This document shows, one piece after another, positions 46,404 to 56,681 of a DNA stretch of 64,000 nt. A model generated the notes under the pieces. That model made no database searches, was not told the DNA's origin, and saw only the letters and a list, made by a program, of their open reading frames with translations. The position numbers and the translations under genes are program-made. The DNA comes from Cudoniella acicularis (lineage: Eukaryota; Ascomycota; Leotiomycetes; Helotiales; Helotiaceae), in assembly GCA_013054445.1 (NCBI GenBank), contig JAAMPI010000098.1:1-64000 (forward strand), in the 5' to 3' direction. Each line of letters starts with the position of its first letter. Position 1 is the stretch's first letter.

Positions 46404-48653
46404 TCAACAAATGATACGAATGGTGTGTTTTTTGGCTATGGGATCCCAAGGACACGGCATGTTTGCTTCCTCGCCAAATTTAGACAATTCGAAGACTTCT
46501 TCTTGACTCCTTGAATGGTACCGAGAAATTTTGGTTAAACCAATACGTCTGAATGTGCCATGTTCACCCTTTACCGATTGAAGAAGAAGACAAACTAACT
46601 CCTGTGGCGAACCATCAAGCTCTGATCTTGAAGTAACTCGATCTAGGGCCACTGGCAAACAGTATGCTCGACCATCCACAAATCCATTTCCACTGCCGTA
46701 ATCGAGGATACCAGGGCAATCTGATTTGGGCGCATCCAAGTATATCATCTTGTAAGTTTCACCCAAAATTTGACCGTCCTTTTTTAACTGCCAATGATAT
46801 CTAGTGTAGCAGTCTCTTTTTGAGTCAAATATAGCAATCTTTTTCAGCACTCCCTTCACCACGATATACCCGCTAACGATTACCCCAAAACTGTCGCGTG
46901 TTTTCTGTTCAATCTTAACTCTATCGACGGCGATAAATTTATATTTATCTGGACTGAGTCCATAATCAGTAGCATCGCCATATTTGATTCCTTCGTTTGT
47001 ATCCACTGCTGCCCAAGAGAAAGTGGGCGCGCGGTAGTCTGCAGGCCGCTCGGAGTGAAATATAAAGGAACCTCTTCTAACAACAGGGTCCACGCGCCAC
47101 AGCAACTGACCTTCGATATGTGTTCGCCACATCCCAGCAACATAGTTCTCGTCATTACCATTCATGATTCTCCTGGACATTAGCTTGGCAATTCCTGCAA
47201 GGGCGATGAGTTTGTCGGATGGTTTTGTCAACAGTGCTTTGGAGTACACTTCCACTATCCGCTTCCAGATTTCGAAGCAGTAGATTGATGGCATGGCGTT
47301 GATGAGGTGCTCATCAATTTCCCAGGGCTTCCCATGCATGGATTTGCGGAGCCTTTCTTCTCGCAGCAATCTACCATTGAATGTTGGAATCATACTTTTC
47401 AATCTGTTTCCATCCATTACGGAGCCGCCTATAAGTTGGTGGAGTGTGAGGTTATCTGGACGACTCTCGGCGAACTCCTTTTCCCAGCATTCCCAGGCTA
47501 TCTGGTTATGGCAAAAGTGTAACACTCGTGGAGCAATAAGTCTTTCCTGCAAAACCCATCCTCTTCTGTTAACGGCCGCATTGTCCACAATTCGCTCCCA
47601 GAAGGCCAAATCCAAGATTGTGCATTTCTGAATGGATCTTGAATCATCACGGCCTGGAATTCCGTCTGTCTTTAAGTCAATATCGTCGGTCCAGGTTTGA
47701 AATTCATGGCGATCCGCATAGAGGCCTTCGGTGCTATTTTCTGCAGCTGTTGCGGATATATTACAGAGGGAATTGTTATAGATTTGGTCCATCTGGGCTG
47801 ATTGATACAGCCAATCATCTTCCGAATCTTGCAAGATACAGAGCGAATCAATCCAGATATATCTTATACCAAGTCGGCAGGAGATATCGAAGGCATGCCG
47901 AAAGGTCTTCAGGAGCGCTTCCAACTCAACGCCTTCCTCAAACCGGGGAAGCGTCGTTGTTGCGAGATGCAAAAATTCAATTTTCCCCCAACAGTGGCTC
48001 AGAGTAACATACCGACCTTCAATCCGCTCCATTTGCGCTCTAGGCTCAATGACGCGGATACGATTTTAATCAGACATGAGTCCCATATCGACTAAGCGGG
48101 CAGGAAACCATCGCTCATCTGGACTCACATGTCGACACATTCGGTGACAAGTCAAGCATTCGTCAAGCCATTTCTTAGCTAATCGGAAGGCCTCATACGA
48201 CGACGTTGAGTTTGTGATTTTCCGGTGACGAGGAATTCTGCGGTCTAAGGTGAGACGTCAGACCTTTTTAGCGCTTATAGAGGCTATTAATCAGGATGAG
48301 GAGAAATACCTGTCGGTTTCAGAAAGAAGCTACCTGCTATTTCCGAATTGTACATTTGGTTCAATCTCACGTCGAGACGGTAAGCCTTCCATTTATGAAT
48401 ATACGATAAAGACGCTCTTGTCAAACATCTTTCCTCCCAGGCTGCCGAGCTTAAAGCTGTTAGATTATCGTTGGACGACCACCCCAGCCTCTCAACCTTC
48501 CAAGCAATTGGCTCGCAAATACAACAATGTTGATCTGCTGGATAATTTTAAGCTCGACATGTCGGCGTGGTGTTCGAAGGGTAAATCATTAGTCCCTCGC
48601 CAGCGTGACTTATGTTGCTGTTCGAGCATCCGCTTGCAAGTTCCGCAAATCAT
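46404..48653 (-). pseudogene. HET-domain incompatibility gene with broken 5' part
   Basis: From ATG 48032 an uninterrupted 542-residue frame runs to 46404 and holds a complete HET domain: YVTLSHCWG, RLGIRYIWIDSLCILQDSED then DW, MDQIYNNSLCNISATAAENS and RRGWVLQERLIAPRVLHFC. Coding-like sequence continues upstream, however. In frame with the HET domain lies KKWLDECLTCHRM, then CRHVSPDERWFPARLVDMGL, a usual HET lead-in, cut by TAA at 48066-48068. Further up, ATG 48653 starts MICGTCKRMLEQQHKSRWRG, the usual N-terminal Cys motif, followed by a frameshift at about 48525 (restoring CCICEPIAWKVERLGWSS) and another stop at 48287. A shortened protein from 48032 could still be made, so it may be partly functional. 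Confidence 0.75.
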
Positions 48654-49255
48654 CTTGATGTTGGTTGATAGCCTGACAATTTGATTCTGTGTGGGTGGTA
48701 GCTCCGCCTTGTCTATAAGGAATCAATTGGAGGCTGGAAAGGGTACGATTATTATGGCGACAGGCAACAAGGCAGGAATTACGATATTGAGGTAATTAAG
48801 CGAGGGTGTGCGAGGCATTATAAGGTATTCTTGCTCTTTTAATAAGCGAGAATCTACCCCACGATACCCTTAGTTACCCTATAGAAACAGACCCTTTAAA
48901 GTAATATCCTTAAAACCTACTATAATCTATTCTTAATAATTTAAAGAATATAATAATATAAATGTTTTTAAATTTATAAATTTATATTAATTAGTTGTAT
49001 TATAATTAGTACTTGTACATAGTTAAAAATATTCCTAAGTAATTTTCTTAGCGAAATAAAACGGCGTTGTTGAATTTGTATGCGTTTTTGCTGGTGCCTT
49101 ATTGCCTGTCGTCATAATAATCGTGCCCTTTTTGTAGCACATCAGCATTCCGGGGATCAACCAGCAGGCTGCAGCAAAGATAATAACCATCGAATATTGT
49201 CGGAATTAATCTCTTGAGGGAAGGCGTTCTACTTATAGTTTCGATCGATCTCGTT
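48654..49255. other. intergenic, divergent
   Basis: 602 bases; 48880-49040 is very AT-rich (runs such as TAAATTTATAAATTTATATT). It separates the broken HET gene from the Nudix gene. No gene is seen. Confidence 0.4.
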
Positions 49256-50278
49256 ATGGCTTCTCTAGACTCAAACGACCCGCCGAATCTCTCGACCGCT
49301 GCTCCTTTCTCAAGCGTTCAGGGCGTAACCGAAAGGTTAGCAAATGAGGATCTGCTAAAGCGCCTCGAGCCAATGCTTGAGGCTCTAAAAGCCGAAAAGT
49401 TTCAAGGTTTCGATTTAGAGGGCTTCTCACCGGCAGTGCCGGTTTCATTCGCGCGGGATATGCCAAAGAAATTTTCTAAAGACGAGCTCTTGAAGTACAA
49501 GCCGTTCTTGAAATGGCTCGAGACTCTAAAGTCGTCTCTTTCACTTCAGTATAAGTTAGATGTGGAGCCTCTACACCCGTTCCACAATGACCCATACACT
49601 CTCCGAGAAATTCACATTCAAGCAGTCGACTATTTTGGAGAAAGAATTGGCTTTATCAAACTCGACGCCGTCCTCGAAAACGGAAAATCATCAGTTGGGC
49701 TCCCGGGAAAGATATTCATGCGTGGCGGAAGTGTTGCAATGCTCATGATTCTCCGACCAAACGACTCACTCGATGAACGACTGGTAATTTTAACGGAGCA
49801 ACCACGAATACCAGCTGGTAGTCTTTCTTTTCTGGAGATTCCCGCTGGGGTGATGGACGATCACGATAACTTTGCTGGTGCTGCAGCTAAAGAGATTGAA
49901 GAAGAAACTGGAATAACAATCTCCCAAAGCGAACTCATCGATATGACGAAACTGGCCTTGGAGGACTCTCCAAACCTAGAGAATCTAGCGCATGCGATAT
50001 ACCCTAGCCCCGGCGGCTCTGATGAGTTTATCACGCTGTTTCTCTGGGAGATGAAATTGGAGCGGTTAGAGATAGAGGCGCTGAGGGAAAAACTGACTGG
50101 GGAGAGGCTGCAGGGAGAAATGATCAAGCTGAGGTTGTTGAACTATGAGGATTTATGGAAATTCGCGACGAGGGATGCGAAGACGATGGCAGCTTGGGCT
50201 TTGTATGAGAGCTTGAAAAGAGCAGGGAAATTGGATGATGATGGGAACATCGTTGACAATTTGCGATCTCCAACATAG
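49256..50278 (+). CDS. Nudix hydrolase (nucleoside-diphosphate-sugar pyrophosphatase type)
   Basis: Single exon, 340 residues, starting at the first ATG of the frame. The N-terminal ~105 residues are an unassigned helical region. The fold core begins near DVEPLHPFHNDPYTLREIHI and has GKIFMRGGSVAMLMIL and LTEQPRIPAGSLSFLEIPAG. The Nudix box follows (about 198-220): GVMDDHDNFAGAAAKEIEEETGI, split here as GVMDDHD, NFAGAAA and KEIEEETGI. The EE pair that binds metal is kept, but the first Glu of the box is Asp and the usual Arg is Lys. PGGSDEFITLFLWE then matches ADP-/UDP-sugar pyrophosphatases (NUDT14-like). The predicted reaction is hydrolysis of a sugar nucleotide to NMP and sugar phosphate. 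The substrate is not determined by the sequence. Confidence 0.85.
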   Translation: MASLDSNDPPNLSTAAPFSSVQGVTERLANEDLLKRLEPMLEALKAEKFQGFDLEGFSPAVPVSFARDMPKKFSKDELLKYKPFLKWLETLKSSLSLQYKLDVEPLHPFHNDPYTLREIHIQAVDYFGERIGFIKLDAVLENGKSSVGLPGKIFMRGGSVAMLMILRPNDSLDERLVILTEQPRIPAGSLSFLEIPAGVMDDHDNFAGAAAKEIEEETGITISQSELIDMTKLALEDSPNLENLAHAIYPSPGGSDEFITLFLWEMKLERLEIEALREKLTGERLQGEMIKLRLLNYEDLWKFATRDAKTMAAWALYESLKRAGKLDDDGNIVDNLRSPT

Positions 50279-51694
50279 GGGTTGGCTAACCTTACTGTCA
50301 CCTCAGTCTACGAAGTAACCTGAGGTCGTAGTGCTCGATAGAATGCGTTAAAATCCAGTATCAATCAGCACTAAGGATATTACATGAAGGTACGGGAGGT
50401 TTGATTGTGTCTAGCATTTCGCGCTTATCGATAAGTGAACATTTTGATGGAGGAGCTTCAGGAAAAGGGGGGATGCTTTCGAGTCTCCTATCATTACAAA
50501 GTTCCATATTCTATTCCCCAGAAATCTAAAGCATACTGTACATGTACATGACATATCCGGAAAGACATCTATCCCTCCAACCACTTATCCCACCCACCAG
50601 GGCACCACCAACAAGAACCAGCACTGCAAAAGGCCTCATACCACGGACACGGAAACGACGGCACAAATATCAAAAAACGGTATGGAATCACTAACCCCCC
50701 CCCTTCTCAGGCGTTGTGACGGTTGATCTTTAGGTATCATAGTTACCGGTAGCCTTTATCGTGTCTGAATCAGTCGAGTCTCGAGTTGGCATTACCAAGC
50801 TTAAGGAGTGAAGCAAGTTAAAAGCAAATATGATGAATAGATCTGTTGAGTAATGGCAAATAAAAGGCAGAAATAGCACGAGAGCTCAACCAAATAGCAG
50901 TGGCTGACTGCTTGCGGTGTCGCTGGGATGGAATTCCTGTGTCGGTGAACCGCGAAGGTGGACTAAGAGCAAAGCGAAAAAAAAACCTAGGGGACAATAT
51001 GAAACTGTTTTGGTGCCTAAGGCACCAGACTGGTACCATAATTGCCTGCTACATAACCTGTTTTCCCATAATATTTTGCAATGCTTCACGTTCGCACAAC
51101 ACCATCGCCAGATCGCAATCGAATCGATAAATGTCTCGATAAGTTGCAAGGACGCAGAGTGCGCCCAGAATTGAATCATTAATGGTGCGACTCGTCTGAC
51201 CTGACGCCGCATTTGTGTTCCTCCGGCTCCGGCTCCGGTGAGACTCGTCACGGCCCCATCAGCCACAGTTTTTGTTTTCCAGCAATCATCGTCTTCGCAA
51301 TCCCTACGTTTCCAAGACTCCAACTGTCATTACGAAGTTCTGCACACGTGAGGCCTCCAACCATACGCGTCTTCGACAACGACGGAGCGTTCGGGTCAGC
51401 AATTGCAACCAAGAAAGCAGCATTCTAACAGTTGCAACCAACTCATCAGAACCCTTGCTTGTCGTTGTTGACCAGCATGCTTCTTAGGTTCTCAGCTGGG
51501 TGATACGGACGAGGTAGGTGGGCGTAATCTTATCTTTACGGAGATTTTTTGGCATTGCCTTCGATCCGGCTGGAAGGCGCAATCAACTCTAGGCACTTTA
51601 TTTCGTTCTGCCTTGCAATTTCTTTCATTCTTCAGTCTTTGTTTGCTTCCTTCCCTTCACAACATCAACAGCTACAACTCTTCTGCGTGGAGCT
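50279..51694. other. intergenic, 1.4 kb
   Basis: No gene is recognised. A C-run (50695-50703) and a polyA run (50980-50987) are present. The right end is the GT32 promoter and 5' UTR (CT-rich at 51600-51690). Confidence 0.35.
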
Positions 51695-52777
51695 ATGATT
51701 TCAAAATTCCCGCGTCGCGGGGTTTTCTTCATCATTATCGTTTGTTTTGTTGTCGGCACACTACTATACAGATCTAGGTTTCTCTTTGGCCTCCTCTTTG
51801 AGGATGGTGCCCAATACTCTATACCGTCGGGTGTAATCCTCCCTACAGACCTCGAATCCAACCAAACGACATTGAACCTTCCCATTCCGAAGATCATACA
51901 TCAAACATACAAAAACGAGGACATACCTAGGCACTGGCGGGAAGGGCAGCAGGCAACGAAAGACCTTCATCCGGATTATGAATATATGGCACGATTTCTC
52001 CACATCTATTTTACATCTATTTTACATCTATTCCACAGCAAATAGAACCTAATTGCATAAATCTAGTTCTGGACCGATGCCTCGGCGGAGTCATTCATAA
52101 CAACAAATTATTCTTGGTTTCTACCTACCTATAAATCATACCCCTATCCAATCCAACGCGCAGACGCGATTCGATACTTCCTTCTCTATCATTATGGCGG
52201 TATATACCTTGACCTCGACCTTCACCCCTATCGAAACTTCACTCCCCTCCTCCAATACCCCGCATTCGCATGCCGCACAACTCCAACGGGAATATCGAAT
52301 GACATACTTGGATCCAAACCCGGCCATCCATACTACAGGCTTGTAATTCAGAATCTCAAGGCATACAATAGGAATTGGCTCGTGCCTTACATCACAGTAA
52401 TGTACACGACAGGCCCATTGTTTTTATCCGCGCTCTGGATCCAGTACCTCAAAATGAGAAGCGGATTGGACGAGAATCGAATAATGCTCCTATTTCCAGA
52501 TGTGAAAGAAGGCGACAGCTACGGCTTCTTCAATAATGTGCAAGGAGGGAGTTGGCATGGCCCGGATTTCGAGATGATACAATGGATGGGGAGACATTGG
52601 TTTGTGGTTACGGTTTTGGGATTTGTGATTGGGTTCTCGATTACGGGCTTGTGCTGGGTGGTGTTTAGGAGGTTAGGAGGGGGCTTTGTGTCTGGAACCT
52701 GTGCTGTGAGGAGAAGGAAATTGAAGGCGAAGGAGTATTTGGATACTGTGGGTGATAGGTATTTGGACTCACCTTAG
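51695..52777 (+). CDS. GT32 mannosyl-inositolphosphoceramide synthase catalytic subunit (SUR1/CSG1 type)
   Basis: Two exons, 51695-51988 and 52067-52777, 334 residues. Membrane segment near the N-terminus (FFIIIVCFVVGTLLY, about 11-25), then the GT32 entry IPKIIHQTYKNEDIPRHWRE and HPDYEYM. After splicing this continues as FWTDASAESFI, then RADAIRYFLLYHYGGIYLDL with the DXD metal motif DLD at 147-149, and MYTTGPLFLSALW. A second membrane segment lies near the C-terminus (about 284-306, VVTVLGFVIGFSITGLCWVV), the known two-anchor layout of SUR1/CSH1. The enzyme adds mannose to inositolphosphoceramide in the Golgi. The intron has a GC donor directly after ATG and carries three copies of an 11-bp repeat. 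Confidence 0.87.
52002..52034. repeat. three 11-bp tandem repeats inside the GT32 intron
   Basis: ACATCTATTTT is present twice and then once as ACATCTATTCC, head to tail. Confidence 0.75.
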
Positions 52778-55700
52778 AAAGTAGACTTTCAATTGGATAT
52801 TTCTGGGCCACGGTGCTGATGGTTAGTGGTGACTGTCTAGTGGCGGTTCATGGGTTCTAGGCAGCAGTAGGAATAACGCTTTTCTCTTTTCATTGAATAG
52901 GAATAACAACTCCATGCTTATTTCATTCTTAACAATTGTCTTTTAATGTCTACATCGTTGCTTAAACTTCTCTGAAACATCTACTTACAACTAGCAATGG
53001 AAGTCTTTTTTTCATTTCCTGCCTTTACATTTGAAGTGATTCATTCAAGGTGCCTGAAATTCTTCTCCTCGAGTCGAGTCTGATATTCAAGATAATCTCG
53101 GGGACTCGAAGTCATTGCGCATATCCCTTGGTAATTGGTCTTCAGCAGAATGTTTTAGGGTACAATTGAAGCCAGCTCTTGAAAATACCCACATAACATG
53201 ACCCGAGAATAAATATAGCATTGGTGGGTATGTGTAGAAACCAGCAAGGTACAGGTGTAGTAGACCCATGCTGGTTAGTCGCAGACTACATACACACTCT
53301 CTATTCTATACGGGGAACACTACAAGATGTAGACGGGGAAAAAAACTTGCGTAGATTATATTGTGGAACTTGTGGCTTGTTTTGTTGTTTGTTTAATGAG
53401 TGGGATCGAGGGGATACTGAGGGAGACTAAATGAAGTATGGGGAGGGGGTAAGGAAAAGGATCGTTGGCATCAGGTATTTAACTGGACTGCATTTCTTTC
53501 ATTTTTAAGAATTCGGCTACTGTAGTTAGCTACTTAGTTCGAGCTCTCTTTTATTTAATCTCTCTCTTGCGGACGCACTCTCCCTCGCTTATTTCTGCTA
53601 CCTTGATGGGTATAAAAAGGAAGTACAGGGCGTCTAGTAAGGTAACTGTGGCTCTGCTCCTTTCTCCCTAGTGACCTATACATGCGAGTGAGATTAACTC
53701 TATGTCGAATGGATGGATTTGTAGTGGTGGAATTTATTATTTATGGGATGGGTTGGTTGGGGTTATTGTGGAGGGGGGGATGGTTGGGTGTGGCACGGGT
53801 AGACGACAGCAACAGCAGTTGGGGTGTTTGGCAGCAAGATGGGGGCTGATAGTGCGCTGTTGGTTTGGTTTTTAGGAGATTTGTATGTTGTCGGGGGTAA
53901 ATAAAGAAGTTCTGTATCAAGTCTATCCCTTGGCGCCATGCAAGACTTTCCTCGGGATGAATTTGCGAATTCGAGAAGCCTGCGGCTGCCTGTCCGGATA
54001 GGATGGTTATTCGAGATATATTTCCCTAGTTTGAAGAAGGGAAGTGAGAGGATGAGGAAGGGGGGGTATTTATACTGCTATTAAAACTCTACTTTAGTGA
54101 AATGAAGCTTTGGGTTTGATTGATATCTCAGGTGCAGAAAGTAAGTCGGGCACGTGATTTTGTCGAGGAAAGGGGGAGGACACTTCGAAAGTAAACCAAC
54201 TTTGAACATACCTAGCGTTGAAAGCTTCCGTGTTTTGAATCTCATAAGAAATTTTTGTTTGTATATATAAGTTAAATGAAGGATTTATTTGTGCTTCTTT
54301 GATTGTTTTGAAGTGTCTACCCCAGAAGCCCCTATGGGAATCTCGTTTGAAAGCCAGTTTGCTTTGCGCCCTGCTATGCAGGACAATAGCGTCTTGAAGA
54401 GAATCTTAAAGTTGATTTTATATACGCTGTGAGTAGCTGTGAGTCGCGGCAGAATATTTCTACTTGACAATGTTAGTAGCTGAGTGAAGGGGTGGTTTTA
54501 AACTTGACAGCGAATACATGATTGGCAGCACAAAAAAGTGTCGGACGGAGTGTCCGTGGGGATATAGAAATTATCCTATAAAACAAGTAATAGTCTCTCT
54601 CCGGTCGCTCCCATTACAGTAGGAGCGGAAATAAACCCCTTGGAAATAACTCTGGATTTGGATTTGGTGGTCGGTGACTCGGTTGGAGCAGAATGCGGTT
54701 GATTAGTATTTTCTGGAATACGATGTTATAGTATAAATCGAGAAAGATCGTATGCAAAGCTGTATGAGCGGGAACGAGGGAATGCTAGGAGAGGTGGAAA
54801 GGATGGTGGGTTGAGGGAATCAAGCCAAGGGTTATGATCTTTTGAGAATACAGTATAGGTGGCTTGCTTTCTAGCGGATAGAGAGTATTAGAGACCGTAA
54901 CTTTAAGTTTTGGAAAAGATGCATGAAGCAAGTAAGTATAAATATTCCCCGCTTTTTAGGTCCTTTGGCTATTAAAATAGCAAACCAAACGTCGTAGCGA
55001 GATAAAAAGGTGTGTGCTAACTGAGGAACGCTGTGCGCGGGAGCGGTAATTGGTACTTGGTGTTCTTCCGTGCTTGCTCTACTAAAGGACTTTTTTAATT
55101 CTCTTTAAGATCAGGACTCAGCTAGAGAGAAGCTATCGGAAATTACGCCTTGATGAGGTGTGCTGTCAACACCAGAGTACGCTGTCGTTTTCTATCACCC
55201 TGTCGCGGGACTTAGTGCTGTCAAAACATAAACTCTTAAACCGTTTTTTTTAGAGAAAGAGAGAAAGATGCGATTCCTTATTAGGTTTATCGTCTTTGTG
55301 TAGCAGCTTTTGAAATTTAAAATTAAATTCAGTAACGCCTGCCTAGTAAAGTGACGCCACAAGGGCGCACATCGTTCTTAAGAATATAGTTTTTGACTTG
55401 TTTTGCTACTTTTCAAACCGGTGGTTTTTTCTACGATGGCGCTTTTATACCATAAATTCAATTTTTACTTTAATACAAAGCTTCTCACACTAAAATAGCT
55501 AGTGGTGTGTATATAACACTTGTATACTAATTCACTAGATACTAATTCTCAATTACTTCGTGTCTTAGGAAGCTATCGAGGGAGGAAAAATCGATTCGAG
55601 ATAGTTACTAACTTATTTTAAAACCTTTTTTTCTTTTATCTTTTATTTAAATAGGAAACCCCGCTACTTAAGATACACAACACCCTAGCGTAGAAAATAT

Positions 55701-56681
55701 AACTTTTTATACTTCCTTAAATAAAGAACCTAGGAAACAATAAATATTTAAACACGCAATAAGACACGCATGTTAACCTTTTTTAAAAGTCTCTAACATA
55801 AACGCAACCCTAGATCAACCTTACCCAAACAGTTGTCTCGAAGCTGAAGACGAACTGGTGCCCCAATTTAAGGAGGAGAAGAGCGAATTTGGTATTTTGA
55901 TTATGTGAAAGTATTTTCCCTTCCTGTTCTCTTTTTATATACAAAGGTATACGTAGTAATAATCAACGTGAGTCTAGGTATTGACAGCAGCAAAATTCTC
56001 AACAACACACCTACCTCCTACTGTCACCACCACCCTGCATCAACCAACCAGTTCACGAATCTCCCCTCCCCCCACTTAAAAAACAGAGCGAACTTCCCTT
56101 CCTATATGGTTTAGAAATTTCACACCCAAAAACCCCACCCACATCAAGAGTTCCCCGCAAAGCAAAGACGATTTCTCACCAATTTATTGTTGCTTTTCTT
56201 CCCATCTGCCTTTCTTGGTGGATTCCTAGGTTGCTGAGTACCCAAACACACACGAGAACCTAAAAGAAAAAGGAATTTTTTAGAACTCGACTAGGTGGGT
56301 CTGCAAGTATCATTGATTCAATTTGGGTAGTGCGACCGGGAAGGTTAAGAATGAGCTTTGGCTGGTAATGTAAAAAGTATGAAGTATATCTGGAAATTTC
56401 TTTACTTTACCGCACTACGAGAATGGGAAAAAAAAGGAAGGAAGACAAGAAAGTAGGTACTGGAAGTCGGAAATTTTAATAGACCTCTTGTTTTTGAACT
56501 CCAGAAACCACCCCCTAGGCTCCGCCGGGGATAAAGAACTCAATAAGAGGTACATGCGGAACTTTTGTAACGTTCATGATACAAGCCGTAAATTTCCGCC
56601 GATCCTTGATCATCATTATGATTCGTAATTTTAACATTTTCACATACATATAACATTCTGCGATCGCCTTAAGGGGTGAAT
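52778..56681. other. 3.9 kb gene-poor, AT-rich region
   Basis: No gene, RNA or complete mobile element is recognised. 55380-55800 is strongly AT-rich with poly-T runs. Short open frames here have no motif. It separates the converging GT32 and Zn2Cys6 genes. Confidence 0.4.

Noticed and set aside
38544..48653. NLR, hydrolase, transporter and HET genes as one biosynthetic or defence cluster
   Set aside because: No backbone biosynthetic enzyme is present, and three of the four genes are broken; shared location is not evidence of a pathway.
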